Of a DNA stretch of 64,000 bases, positions 51,285 to 61,180 are shown piece after piece. The position numbers and the translations under genes are program-made. Position 1 is the first letter of the stretch, and each line of letters begins with the position of its first letter. Source of the stretch: Poindextera sp036494815 (GTDB lineage Bacteria; Pseudomonadota; Alphaproteobacteria; Caulobacterales; Caulobacteraceae). The notes beneath the pieces were generated by a model. It ran no database searches and was not told the DNA's origin. It was given only the letters and a program-made list of their open reading frames with translations. The stretch is from contig DASXNV010000030.1 of NCBI GenBank assembly GCA_036494815.1, forward strand, positions 59,340 through 123,339. The letters are read 5' to 3'.

Positions 51285-52700
51285 TCACAGGTGGTACGCC
51301 GCCTTGGCGAAATTATAGGCCAGGTCCATCGCCAGCTCCGCCGCCTCGTCCTCTTCCAGCCGCCCGGTGGCGACCAGTTCGGCCAGATAGGCGCAATCGG
51401 TGCGCCGGGCCAGATCGTGGCGCGCGGGAATCGACAGGAAGCCACGGGTGTCATCGTTGAAGCCGACGGTGTTATAGAAGCCCGCCGTCTCGGTGGTCTG
51501 GCGGCGAAAGCGCAACATCCCCTCCGGGCTGTCGTGGAACCACCAGGGCGGCCCCAGCTTCAGGCACGGATAGTGGCCCGCCATGGGGGCCAGTTCGCGC
51601 GAATAGGCGCTCTCATCCAGGGTGAAGACGATCAGGCTGAAGCCCGGCTTGCGCCCGACCTTGTCCAGCAGAGGCTTGAGCGCCGCGACATAGTCGGTGG
51701 CCAGGGGAATGTCGCCGCCCTTGTCGCGGCCGAAGCGCTTGAGGAGCCAGGGGTTGTGGTTGCGCCAGGAGCCGGGATGCAGCTGCATGACCATGCCGTC
51801 CTCGCAGGACATCACCGCCATCTCGGTCAGCATCTGGGCGCGAAACAGCTCCGGATCCCGCGGTTCCGGCTTGCCGAGCAGGATGCGGTCCAGCATGGCC
51901 TGGCAGGCCGCTGGCGACAGGTCCGCCGTGCGCGCCGTCGGATGGCCGTGGTCGGTGGCGGTGGCCCCGAGCTTGCGAAAGGCGGCCCGGCGCTGGACCA
52001 GGGCCGCCAGATAGCCGCCCCACCGGCTGGTGTCCTCCTGGGTCATGGCCCCCAGGCGCTGCAGGTTGACGGCGAAGTCCTCGCGGTCGGGGTCGGTGAC
52101 GTCGTCCGGGCGGAAGGTGGTGATCACCCGGCCCATCCAGCCGGAGCTGCGGATGGCGCGATGGTGGTTGAGGGTGTCCAGGGCCGGCTCGGTGGTGGCC
52201 AGGACCTGGATATTGAAGCGCTCGAACAGGGCGCGAGGGCGAAATTCGGGCTTGGCCAGGGCGGCGCTGATGGCGTCGAAATAGTGATCGGCGGTGACCA
52301 GCGACAGGCGCGTCTCCAGGCCGAACACCTCCGAAAACACGTGGTCCAGCCAAAGCCGCGAGGGCGTGCCGCGAAACAGGCGATAGTTCTCAGCGAAGCG
52401 CCGCCAGATCAGCCGCCGGTCGGTTTCGGTGACCGAGGTGTCCAGGGGCTTGACGCCCAGGCTCTCCAGGCGGACGCCCTGGCTGTAGAGCATGCGTAGA
52501 AGATAGTGGTCGGGCCAGAGCAGCAGGCTGACGGGATCGCGAAACGCCTCGTCATAGGCGAACCAGGCGGGGTCGGTGTGGCCGTGCGGACTGAGGATCG
52601 GAGTGGCCTCGACCGCGGAAAACAGCCCCCGCGCAATCCCGCGCACCGTCGGGTCGGCGGGAAAGAAGCGATCCGGATCAAGCCGTAGCGGTCGCGTCAT
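51285..52700 (-). CDS. uxaC: Glucuronate isomerase
   Basis: Isomerises D-glucuronate to D-fructuronate (and galacturonate to tagaturonate). The 471 residues have ILSPHGHTDPAWFAYDEAFR with metal-binding His, LWLDHVFSEVFGL, TTFRPDDVTDP, MQLHPGSWRNHNPWL, GPPWWFHDSPEGML and GFNDDTRGFLSIPARHD, all diagnostic of UxaC. ATG at 52700; the longer frame upstream overlaps the divergent lipoprotein gene and is a shadow. First gene of the uronate operon; no UxuB reductase is in the window. Confidence 0.96.
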   Translation of the reverse strand: MTRPLRLDPDRFFPADPTVRGIARGLFSAVEATPILSPHGHTDPAWFAYDEAFRDPVSLLLWPDHYLLRMLYSQGVRLESLGVKPLDTSVTETDRRLIWRRFAENYRLFRGTPSRLWLDHVFSEVFGLETRLSLVTADHYFDAISAALAKPEFRPRALFERFNIQVLATTEPALDTLNHHRAIRSSGWMGRVITTFRPDDVTDPDREDFAVNLQRLGAMTQEDTSRWGGYLAALVQRRAAFRKLGATATDHGHPTARTADLSPAACQAMLDRILLGKPEPRDPELFRAQMLTEMAVMSCEDGMVMQLHPGSWRNHNPWLLKRFGRDKGGDIPLATDYVAALKPLLDKVGRKPGFSLIVFTLDESAYSRELAPMAGHYPCLKLGPPWWFHDSPEGMLRFRRQTTETAGFYNTVGFNDDTRGFLSIPARHDLARRTDCAYLAELVATGRLEEDEAAELAMDLAYNFAKAAYHL

Positions 52701-52805
52701 GGCGCTATTGGGGGATGCGTCGCGGGTCTGGTCAATGGGCCGGCGCCACCATGTCGCACTCTCGCCGATTCGAGCTATGACGGGGGCCACCCCGGAGGCG
52801 ATCGA

Positions 52806-53654
52806 TTGCGGTGTCTTCCCGTCCTGCTTCTGCTGCTGACCCTTGGCGGATGCGCCAGCACGCCGGCGGCGCCGCTGCTGTGGCGCACGGGATTGTGGTG
52901 CGGCGGAACCGGCGCCGATCACGCCGCGGCCGAGGCCAACGCCGCCAGCCTGTGGACCCTTCCCATCGACCCGTTCGGCCGCCCTGAGCAGGGCTGGGCC
53001 GTCTACGCCCCCACCATTCAGCGCGATATCGCCACCCGCTGCAGGCCCGAGCGAGCGGGTTTCGCCGGCGCTCTGGCTCGCTGGCAGACCAAGCAACCGC
53101 TGCCGCCGACCGGTGTGTTCGACACAGCCAGCCTCGCGCCCATGAAGGCGGCCTGGCAGTCCAAGCGGCCGTTCGTCGCCATCCGCGCTCAAGGCGTCTG
53201 TCCGCTCCCGCCCGCCGAGACGGCCCTGGAAGCCGCCAAGCCCGAAGAAACCCTCGGCAAGGCCGTGCAGCTGCGCCCCGGCGCGCTCAAGGCCTACCGG
53301 CGCATGGTCGCGGCGGCGCGGGACGAGATCCCCTCCCTGGCCGCCGAACCCGACGTCCTGAAACTGTTCTCCGGCTATCGCAGCCCCGCCGCCGACGACG
53401 CCCGCTGCGCCGCCGAGGGAAATTGCCAGGGCGTGGTGCGCGCCGCCTGTTCGGCCCATCGCACGGGTCTTGCGCTGGATCTGGATGTGGGCGCGGCGCC
53501 GGGCTTCATGGTCGACAGCTCAGCCGATCCCAACCGCCTGTTTCAGTCGCGCACCCCCGCCTATCGCTGGCTGGTGCGCAACGCCGTCCGCTTCGGCTTC
53601 GTCAACTATGTGTTCGAGCCGTGGCACTGGGAGTGGAGGGGCGAGGCGCCTTAG
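52806..53654 (+). CDS. VanY-like (M15) D-Ala-D-Ala carboxypeptidase lipoprotein
   Basis: A 282-residue envelope peptidase. Lipobox LGGC near residue 16 (TTG start, MRCLPVLLLLLTLGGCAS). The zinc-binding motif is CSAHRTGLALDLDVG (S-x-H-x-x-G-x-A-x-D) at about residue 218, and EPWHWEWRG near the C-terminus supplies the last His. FSGYRSPAADDARCAAE is the preceding signature. Several Cys suggest disulfides. It trims peptidoglycan stem peptides. Its 3' end overlaps the convergent GT41 gene by four bases. Confidence 0.87.
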   Translation: MRCLPVLLLLLTLGGCASTPAAPLLWRTGLWCGGTGADHAAAEANAASLWTLPIDPFGRPEQGWAVYAPTIQRDIATRCRPERAGFAGALARWQTKQPLPPTGVFDTASLAPMKAAWQSKRPFVAIRAQGVCPLPPAETALEAAKPEETLGKAVQLRPGALKAYRRMVAAARDEIPSLAAEPDVLKLFSGYRSPAADDARCAAEGNCQGVVRAACSAHRTGLALDLDVGAAPGFMVDSSADPNRLFQSRTPAYRWLVRNAVRFGFVNYVFEPWHWEWRGEAP

Positions 53655-56600
53655 GAATCGCCTTGAGCCTTCGCCAGCCAAGCCTCGCGATAGGCGGCTT
53701 CCATGGTCCGGGCCAGGCCCTCGGCGTCACGCAACGGCGAGCCCTCGAACTTCGCCCTCAGGCCCGCGCGCAAGGTCGCCAGGGCTTCCAGATCCACGGC
53801 GGCCGACACCGCCCTGGCCACATAGGCCTCGGGCTTGTCCACCGCCCAGTCGTCCAGGCCCAGGGCGCCCAGGATGCTCTTGCCGAAGCGGCCCACCGGC
53901 GGCCGATCGGCCAGGGAGACCACCGGGACGCCCAGCCACAGGGCTTCGATGGTGGTGGTGCCGGCGTTGTGCGGGAAGGGATCCAGCGCGATATCGATCT
54001 GGCTATAGGCGTCCCAGGTCCTGGCCTGGGGCCAGGTATAGACCAGGTCCAGCCGGTCGGCGGCGACGCCCCGGGCCTCGAACCGCTCCTGAAAAGCGCG
54101 CCGCATGGAGGCTTCCTGGAAGGGCTTGCTGTTGAGCATCAGCCCGGCGCTGGGGACGGCGCGCAGGATCTCGGCCCAAAGGTCGATGACGTCGTCGTTG
54201 ATCCGGGCGGTGCGGCTGAAACAGCCGAAGGTGACATAGCCGCGCTCGATCGCCGGCAGGGGCGACACGTCCGGCATGCCCTCGGGCGGGGCATAGACCA
54301 GCGGAATGCGCGGCAGGCGGATCAGGGGCTCGCTGAACAGCACCTGGGCGCCCTCCGGCGCCAGGGCGCGATCAGTGAGGAAGCCCTCCATCTGCGTCAG
54401 GCCCGTGGTGCAGCCCGAGCCGACCATATGGCCCAGCTGCACCGGCGCGGCGCGGCGGGCGAAGGTCAGGAGGCGGTTGCCTGCGGTGTGGCCGGCCAGG
54501 TCCACCAAGACGTCGATCTTATCCTGCCGGATCATCTCCACCACCGCGTCGTCGGTCAGGCCCACGGTGGAGCGCCAATGATCGGCCAGACCCTGGAAGC
54601 GCTCGGTCACCGCATCAGGATTGGGGACCTCGGCATAGCAGAACACCTCGACGTCGGCGTGATCATGAGCGGCCAGCAGCGGTTCGACGAAGAAGCTCAC
54701 CGCGTGGTGGCGGAAGTCCGGTGAGACATAGCCTACCCGCAAGCGGCGGTTGGGATCGCCGAACTCAAAGGTCGGCGGCTGCGCCGGCGCCAGGGGCACG
54801 GCGTGGGCCCGGTTCCACCTGCTATATTCCTCGTAGATCTCGCTGGCGGCCATGGTCGGATGATAGTTCAGGCAGAACAGCAGGTTGCTGTGCGCCATGG
54901 TGAAGCTGGGGCGCTTGGCCACCGCCGCGCGAAAGGTCTCGGCCGCAGCCTCCAGCTCGTCCTTGTGCATCAAGGCCGTGCCGAGATTGTTCAGGGCGTT
55001 GGCGTCGCCTCCATTGAGCGCGATGGCCCGGCGCGCCGCCTCTTCCGCCTCCCCGGCCCGGCCCAGGCGGTTCAGGATCCAGGCGAGATTGCTCCAGGCG
55101 TCGGCGTGGTCCGGGCGAAATTCGATGGCCTTGCGAAAGCAGGTCTCGGCGCGGCCGGCGTCGCCCAGGTCCTGATAGACAGAGCCCAGATTGTTGTAGG
55201 GCTCTGGCGCGTGGGGCGAGGCCTCGATCGCCGCCAGGCCCACCGTCTCGGCCGTGCGCAGGTCGCCGCGGGCGCGCAGGACCGCAATCAGGTTCCAACT
55301 GGGTTCCGGTCGCCGGGGTGAAAGCTGCATGGCGCGGCGCAGGTCGGCCTCGGCTTCGGTCAGGCGCGCCTGCCTGAAGGCGGCCAGCCCTCGCACATGC
55401 AGGGCGTCGAAATGGTCGGGGTCCTGGGCCAGGGCCTGCTCGGTCAGGCTGGCCGCCTCGGCGTAGCCGCCGGCGCCAAAGGCGGTCACCGCTTCCTGAA
55501 CCAGGATCGCAGGCGGCCGCACCGGCGGCGCGCACCATGCGCGCCAAAGCCCGCGGAAAGCGTCCGCAAGAGCAGCTCCAAGCCCCTCGGCGTCCGCCAG
55601 GGGTGAGGCCAGGAAGCGCTGGCGGAGCGATCCGCGCACGGCCTGCAACTGATCAAGGTCCGCGGCGAAGGCTACGGCCTTGGCCACATAGGCTGCTTCA
55701 TCCTCCGCGATCCAGTCGTCCAGCCCCAGGCTGCCGAGGATGGTGGCGCCAAACCGCCCGACGGAGGGACGGTCGCTGATCGACAGCACCGGCGTGCCCA
55801 GCCACAGGGACTCGATGGTGGTGGCCCCGGCGTTGTGCGGGAAGGGGTCCAGGGCGATGTCGATCTCGCCATAGGCGGCCCAGGTGTTGGGCTGAGGCGA
55901 GGTGTAGACCATCTCCAACCGCTCGGGCGCGACGCCATGGGCGGCGAAGCGGGCGCGGTAGAGGGCCTGGAATTCGAACTCGTGGAAAGCCTTAGCGTTG
56001 AGCCGAAGCCGCGCGCCGGGGGTCGCATTGAGAATGGCGCTCCACGCGGCGATCACCCGGTCGTTGATCCGCTCGGGCCGGCCGAAATAGCCGAAGGTGA
56101 CATGGCCCTTGGCCAGGGCCGGCGTGGGTCCAGGCTCGGGCATGCCCTCTGGCGGGACATAGGCCAGGGGGATGCGCGGCAGGCGCACCAGCTTTTCTGA
56201 GAACAGGGCCTCGCCGCCCCGCGGGGTCAGGCGCTCGTCCCCCAAAAAGGCGTCCATGGCCGACAGGCCAGAGGTGTAGCCGTGGCCCAGCATATGGGCG
56301 ACCTGGATCGGCGCGGGCTTGTAGGCGAACACCCGAATACGGCTGGCGGCGGTGTGGCCACCCAGGTCCACGAGGATGTCGATGGCGTCGGCGCGGATCA
56401 TCTCGGCGACCGCCTGATCGGACAGCCCCACGGTGGAACGCCACTGGTCGGACAGGGCCTGGAAGCGGGCGGTGGTGGCGTCGGGCGAGGCCACTTCGGC
56501 GTAGCAGAACACCTCCAACGGCTGGCGATCCAGGCCGGCCAGTAGGGGTTCGATATAGTGGCGGGCCGAATGCTCGCGCAAATCCGGGGACACGATTCCC

Positions 56601-59600
56601 ACCCGCAGGCGCCGTTCGGGGTCGCGGTCGTTGGCGAACACCAAATCGGCCGGCAAGAGCGGCTTGGCGTGCGCCTCGTCCCAGCGCTGATATTCGGCGA
56701 ACACCGCCTCGGCTGAGCGATAGGGGTGGTAGTTCAGACAGAACAACAGGTTGGCGTGGCCGGTGGCATAGTTTGGCCGCACCCCCAGGGCCCGCCGGAA
56801 CAGGGCTTCGGCCTCGTCGAAGCGGCCCATATCCTGCACCGCCACCGCCATGTTGCACAGCATGCGCGCATCGTTAGGCGCGCCGGCGATGGCCTTGGCG
56901 TATTCGCGCACCGCCGCGACCGGCGCACCCTCGGCCCGTAGCAGCGAGGCCAGGGTCTCGTGGGCAGCGGGGAGATTGGGCGCGAGGCTCAGGGCCTTGT
57001 CGATGGCCGCCCTCGCCTCGCTCATGGCGCCAGCGGCCAGACGGCAGACGGCGAGCGAGCGCCAGACCTGGGCGTCCCCCGGAACGATGTCCAGCGCCGC
57101 TCGGTAGGCGGCGGCGGCCTCGGCCAGCTGACCGCGGCCGGTGAGCAGATTGCCGAGATTAGCGTGGGCGTTGGCCAGTTGGGGATTGCGGGCGATAGCC
57201 TCGCGAAACGCCGCCTCGGCGTCCGCGGTGCGACCCAATGCGCGCAGGCAGGCGCCGAGATTGGACCAGCTGCCCGCCTCGCCGGTCACCTTGGCCAGCC
57301 GCTCGAACAGGGCGGCGGCTGCGGCGAAATCGCCGGCCTGATAGGCGGTGGCCGCCTGAGCCGTGAGCGCGGTGGCGTCGATGCTGTGGTCGTCGCACCA
57401 GCGCCGCCACAAGGTGCGATAGGCCTGTTCCAGATGGTGGGCTAGGCCCGGCCCGTCCCCCAAGGGCGAGGCCTGCATGCGCGTCCGCAGGCCCGCCCGC
57501 AGCCTGGCCAGAGCCGGCAGGTCGTTCGCGGCGGCGATGGCGCGCGCCACATAGGCTTCCACCGTCTCCGCGGCCCAGTCGTCCAGGTCCGCCGCGTGCA
57601 GGATGCTGAGGCCGAAGCGGCCCACCGACGGCCGATCGGCCAGGGAGACCACCGGCACACCCAGCCACAGGGCTTCGATAGTAGTAGTGCCGGCATTGTG
57701 CGGGAACGGATCCAGACCGATGTCGACATCGCCATAGGCCGCCCAGGTGTTGGGCTGGGGCGTGGTGAACACCAGATCCAGGCGCTCGGCCTCGACCCCA
57801 TGGGCGGCGAAGCGCGCCAGATAGTGTTGGCGGACCCCCTCATCGGCGAAGGGGGCTGTGTTCAGCTTCAGTTTTGAGCCGGGCGCGCCCTTGAGGATAC
57901 GGGCCCATGCCTCGACCACCCGCTCGTTGATACGCACGGTGCGTCCGAAGTGGCCGAAGGTCACATAGCCCTTGGTCAGGGCCGGCAGGGGCGCCACCGG
58001 CGGCAGGCCCACCGGCGGCTGGTAGGCGATGGGAATGCGGCCCAGCCGCACGACCTGCTCGGCGAAGAGCGCCTCGCTACCGGTTGGCGCCAACTGCTCG
58101 TCGGCCAGGAAGGCGTCCATGGCCGACAGGCCGGAGGTGTAGCCATGGCCCAGGAAGTGGGCGATCTGCACCGGCGCCGGCTTGCGCGCCAGGGCCAGGA
58201 GCCGGTTGCGTGCGGTGTGGCCGCCCAGGTCGATGAGGATATCGATGCGGTCATGGCGGATCATCGCCGCCATCTCATCGTCGCTCAGGCCCACGGTGGG
58301 GCGCCAGTGGTCGGCCAGGGTCTTGAAATAGGCGGTTATGGCGTCTGGATTGGGCACCTCGGCATAGGCGAACACCTCCACCACGCGGCGGTCGTGGCCG
58401 GCCAGCATAGGCTCGATGAAGTGCCGCGCCGACCTGGCGCCGAAATCGGGCGAGACATAGCCGATGCGCAGCCGCCGGTTCGGATTGGGATCGTTGTCCC
58501 ATTGCGGATCGGCCGGCAGATGCGGCCTGGCGTGGCGGGCGTCCCAACGCTGGAACTCAGCGAAGGCTTCCTCGGCCGGCACCTGGGGCTGGTAGTTGAT
58601 ACAGAACAACAGGGCGCCGTGACCGGACGAAATGTCGGGCCGCGCTTCCACCGCGGCGCGATAAGCGGCCAGCGCCTCTTCCAGCCGCCCTTGGTCCTGC
58701 AGCACCGCAGCCAGGTTGAAGCCGATTTCCGGCCGGTCGGGGCGCAGCTCCAGGGCGCGCCGCAAATCCTGCTCGGCGGCGCTGACCTGGCCGCGCCGCA
58801 TCAGCGACAGGCCGCGGTTGTTGTGGGCCTCGGCGAAGTCGGGCCTCAGGGTCATGGCGTGGCCAAAGGCGGCCTCGGCCTCGTCCAGCCGGGCCTGGGC
58901 CGCCAGAGCGTTGCCCAGGTGCATGGCGGCGCCGGCGTGGCGGGGGTCCACGGCCAGAGCCCGGCGCGCTGTCGCCTCGGCCTCGGGCAGCCGACCTTGC
59001 AGGCGCAGGGCGTCGGACTGCACGGTCAGGCGCTCCGCCTGCGCCGCCCGCTCGCTGTGGCCGCCGCCGCCGCCGCACCAGGTCTTCCATAGGTCGCGCA
59101 GGGCGCTGCTGAGCGCCAGGCCCAGGCCTGGGCCATCGGCTAGGGGCGAGGCCAGGAACCGTTCGCGCATTCCAGACCGCAAGGCCTGCAAGCCATCCAG
59201 ATCACCCGCCGCCGCTATGGCCTTGGCCACATAGGCGTCCACGTCCGCCGCCACCCAGTCCTGCAGGCCCAGGGCGCCCAGGATCGAGGCGCCGAAGCGG
59301 CCTACCGAGGGTCGATCGAGCATCGACAGCACAGGCGCGCCCAGCCACAGGGCCTCGATGGTGGTGGTGCCGGCGTTGTGCGGGAAAGGATCCAGCGCGA
59401 TGTCGACCTCGCCATAGGCTTGCCAGGTAGCCGGCTGAGGCGAGGTGAAGACCAGGTCCAGCCGCTCAGGCCCGATGCCGCAGGCGGCAAAGCGGCCGCG
59501 ATAGAAGGCCTTGAACGCCTCCTCCTGGAAGACCTTGGCGTTCAGCATCAGCCGTGCGCCGGCGACCCTGTGCAGGATAGCGCTCCAGACGGCGACGACC

Positions 59601-61177
59601 AGGTCGTTGATCCGCTCGGTCCGGCCGAAATAGCCGAAGGTGACATGGCCCTTGGCCAGCGCTGGGGTGGGTCCCACCGGCGGCATATCTTCGGGCGCGC
59701 TATAGGCCAGGGGAATGCGGTTCAGACGCAGCACCGGTTCGACGAAGAGGTCGTCCGAGCCCTCGGGCGCCAGCTGCTCATCGGCCAGAAAGGCGTCCAT
59801 GGCCGATATGCCGGAGGTATAGCCGCAGCCCAGCATGTGCGCGACCTGGACCGGCGCCGGCTTGCGCGCGAACACCATCAGCCGGCTGGAGGCGCTATGG
59901 CCGCCCAGATCGATGAGGATGTCGATGCCGTCGCTGCGGATCAACCCAGCCAGCGCTTCGTCGCTCAAGCCCACGGTCGAGCGCCACTGGTCGGCCATGG
60001 CCATGAACTGTTTGGTGGTCTCGTCCGGACGCGCAACCTCGGCGTAACAGAAGATCTCCAGCCGCTCGTGGTCCAGGCCCTGCATCATGGGGGCGATGAA
60101 ATGCCGGGCGGAATGTTCGCGAAAGTCGGGCGAGACCAGACCCACCCGCAGGCGCCGCTCGGGGTCGCGATCATTGTCGAAGATCGGATCGGCCGGCGCC
60201 AGCGGCTTGGCGTGGGCCTCGTCCCAGCGCCGGTATTCGGCGACGATCTCCTCCGATGTCTTGTCCGGATGATAGTTCAGACAGAACAACAGGTTGCCAT
60301 GGCCGATGGCATAGTCGGGCCGTAGCGCCAGGGCGCGCCGGAACATGGCCTCGGCCTCGTCGAACTGGCCCAGGTCCTTCAGCGTCAACGCCAGATTGCT
60401 CATCCAGCGATGCTGGCCGGGATCGAGTTCAAGAGCTTTTTCGCAGGCCGCCTTGGCCGCGAACAGCAGGCCGCCGCGGATACAGAGGGCGCCCAGATTG
60501 CCGTAGGCGTCGGCATTGGCGGGATCCAGCGCATTGGCCTGCTGGAAGGCCGCCAGCGCTTCGTCGCTGCGGCCCAGCGCCATCAGGCAGCAGCCCAGGT
60601 CGTTCAGGCCCCGCGCATGGCCGGGACTCTGCGCCAGCAACCGTTGGAAGGCGCCGATCGCCTCCTCCGGGCGGTTGGTGCGCTGCAGCACATTGCCCAG
60701 GCTGTGCCAGGCCTCGCCGTGGTCCGCGTTCAGGTGCAGGGCCTGGCGGAAACTGGTCTCGGCCGCGGTCAGGTCGCCGCGATCGATCAGCAGATTGCCC
60801 AGATTGTGGTGAGCGGCGACGAAAGCCGGGTCCAGGTCGATGGCCTGGCGATAGGCGGTCTCGGCCTCGTGCGTTCGCCCGGCGGCGCGCAGCAGCACCC
60901 CCAGATTGGCCAAGCGCCCCGCCGTGGGTTGGATCTGGGCCGCCCGCTCGGCCGCGCGGCCCCCCGCATCATGCGCGCCGCTACGGTAGTGAGCGAGGCT
61001 GAGCACTTCCCAGGCGAGGGCGTCGGTGGGTTCGGCCTCGATGGCGGCCTGGGCGTGGGCGGCCGCGGCGCTCGCGTCGCCTGACTGCAGGGCCGCGACC
61101 GCAAGCCGCACCGGCGAAGCGTCCGGCGCAGTCGGCTTGGCCTTCTCGGTCGAAGTTTCGCGCTTGCCCCGGGCCAC
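53651..61177 (-). CDS. Four-module TPR-GT41 (OGT/SPINDLY-type) glycosyltransferase, 2508 residues
   Basis: One uninterrupted frame encodes four successive copies of TPR solenoid plus OGT-type catalytic domain. Catalytic blocks run from RRLR(V/I)G to the end of each module: residues 341-701, 901-1261, 1522-1882 and 2144-2508, the first three each 361 long by my count. Each has SPDF, DIL(I/V)DLGGH (DLAGH in module 4), an RINE/RIND loop, and DPFPHNAGTTTIEALWLG or a close variant. TPRs precede each block: eight or so in module 1, four to six in the others. GT41 enzymes move sugar from a nucleotide sugar (usually UDP-GlcNAc) onto Ser/Thr, or Asn in the HMW1C branch. The GTG at 61177 lies three bases past the cmcI-like stop. 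No signal peptide: a cytoplasmic enzyme. Modules 1 and 3 are most alike; module 4 is the most divergent. Confidence 0.93.
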   Translation of the reverse strand: MARGKRETSTEKAKPTAPDASPVRLAVAALQSGDASAAAAHAQAAIEAEPTDALAWEVLSLAHYRSGAHDAGGRAAERAAQIQPTAGRLANLGVLLRAAGRTHEAETAYRQAIDLDPAFVAAHHNLGNLLIDRGDLTAAETSFRQALHLNADHGEAWHSLGNVLQRTNRPEEAIGAFQRLLAQSPGHARGLNDLGCCLMALGRSDEALAAFQQANALDPANADAYGNLGALCIRGGLLFAAKAACEKALELDPGQHRWMSNLALTLKDLGQFDEAEAMFRRALALRPDYAIGHGNLLFCLNYHPDKTSEEIVAEYRRWDEAHAKPLAPADPIFDNDRDPERRLRVGLVSPDFREHSARHFIAPMMQGLDHERLEIFCYAEVARPDETTKQFMAMADQWRSTVGLSDEALAGLIRSDGIDILIDLGGHSASSRLMVFARKPAPVQVAHMLGCGYTSGISAMDAFLADEQLAPEGSDDLFVEPVLRLNRIPLAYSAPEDMPPVGPTPALAKGHVTFGYFGRTERINDLVVAVWSAILHRVAGARLMLNAKVFQEEAFKAFYRGRFAACGIGPERLDLVFTSPQPATWQAYGEVDIALDPFPHNAGTTTIEALWLGAPVLSMLDRPSVGRFGASILGALGLQDWVAADVDAYVAKAIAAAGDLDGLQALRSGMRERFLASPLADGPGLGLALSSALRDLWKTWCGGGGGHSERAAQAERLTVQSDALRLQGRLPEAEATARRALAVDPRHAGAAMHLGNALAAQARLDEAEAAFGHAMTLRPDFAEAHNNRGLSLMRRGQVSAAEQDLRRALELRPDRPEIGFNLAAVLQDQGRLEEALAAYRAAVEARPDISSGHGALLFCINYQPQVPAEEAFAEFQRWDARHARPHLPADPQWDNDPNPNRRLRIGYVSPDFGARSARHFIEPMLAGHDRRVVEVFAYAEVPNPDAITAYFKTLADHWRPTVGLSDDEMAAMIRHDRIDILIDLGGHTARNRLLALARKPAPVQIAHFLGHGYTSGLSAMDAFLADEQLAPTGSEALFAEQVVRLGRIPIAYQPPVGLPPVAPLPALTKGYVTFGHFGRTVRINERVVEAWARILKGAPGSKLKLNTAPFADEGVRQHYLARFAAHGVEAERLDLVFTTPQPNTWAAYGDVDIGLDPFPHNAGTTTIEALWLGVPVVSLADRPSVGRFGLSILHAADLDDWAAETVEAYVARAIAAANDLPALARLRAGLRTRMQASPLGDGPGLAHHLEQAYRTLWRRWCDDHSIDATALTAQAATAYQAGDFAAAAALFERLAKVTGEAGSWSNLGACLRALGRTADAEAAFREAIARNPQLANAHANLGNLLTGRGQLAEAAAAYRAALDIVPGDAQVWRSLAVCRLAAGAMSEARAAIDKALSLAPNLPAAHETLASLLRAEGAPVAAVREYAKAIAGAPNDARMLCNMAVAVQDMGRFDEAEALFRRALGVRPNYATGHANLLFCLNYHPYRSAEAVFAEYQRWDEAHAKPLLPADLVFANDRDPERRLRVGIVSPDLREHSARHYIEPLLAGLDRQPLEVFCYAEVASPDATTARFQALSDQWRSTVGLSDQAVAEMIRADAIDILVDLGGHTAASRIRVFAYKPAPIQVAHMLGHGYTSGLSAMDAFLGDERLTPRGGEALFSEKLVRLPRIPLAYVPPEGMPEPGPTPALAKGHVTFGYFGRPERINDRVIAAWSAILNATPGARLRLNAKAFHEFEFQALYRARFAAHGVAPERLEMVYTSPQPNTWAAYGEIDIALDPFPHNAGATTIESLWLGTPVLSISDRPSVGRFGATILGSLGLDDWIAEDEAAYVAKAVAFAADLDQLQAVRGSLRQRFLASPLADAEGLGAALADAFRGLWRAWCAPPVRPPAILVQEAVTAFGAGGYAEAASLTEQALAQDPDHFDALHVRGLAAFRQARLTEAEADLRRAMQLSPRRPEPSWNLIAVLRARGDLRTAETVGLAAIEASPHAPEPYNNLGSVYQDLGDAGRAETCFRKAIEFRPDHADAWSNLAWILNRLGRAGEAEEAARRAIALNGGDANALNNLGTALMHKDELEAAAETFRAAVAKRPSFTMAHSNLLFCLNYHPTMAASEIYEEYSRWNRAHAVPLAPAQPPTFEFGDPNRRLRVGYVSPDFRHHAVSFFVEPLLAAHDHADVEVFCYAEVPNPDAVTERFQGLADHWRSTVGLTDDAVVEMIRQDKIDVLVDLAGHTAGNRLLTFARRAAPVQLGHMVGSGCTTGLTQMEGFLTDRALAPEGAQVLFSEPLIRLPRIPLVYAPPEGMPDVSPLPAIERGYVTFGCFSRTARINDDVIDLWAEILRAVPSAGLMLNSKPFQEASMRRAFQERFEARGVAADRLDLVYTWPQARTWDAYSQIDIALDPFPHNAGTTTIEALWLGVPVVSLADRPPVGRFGKSILGALGLDDWAVDKPEAYVARAVSAAVDLEALATLRAGLRAKFEGSPLRDAEGLARTMEAAYREAWLAKAQGDS

Positions 61178-61180
61178 CGC

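Noticed and set aside
51285..53459. 724-codon reading of uxaC
   Set aside because: The extra 253 codons overlap the divergent VanY-like lipoprotein gene and do not resemble UxaC; ATG 52700 gives the family N-terminus.
57950..59092. 380-codon open frame antisense within the GT41 gene
   Set aside because: Its sequence mirrors the repeat structure of the GT41 gene on the other strand, and similar shadows recur in every module.
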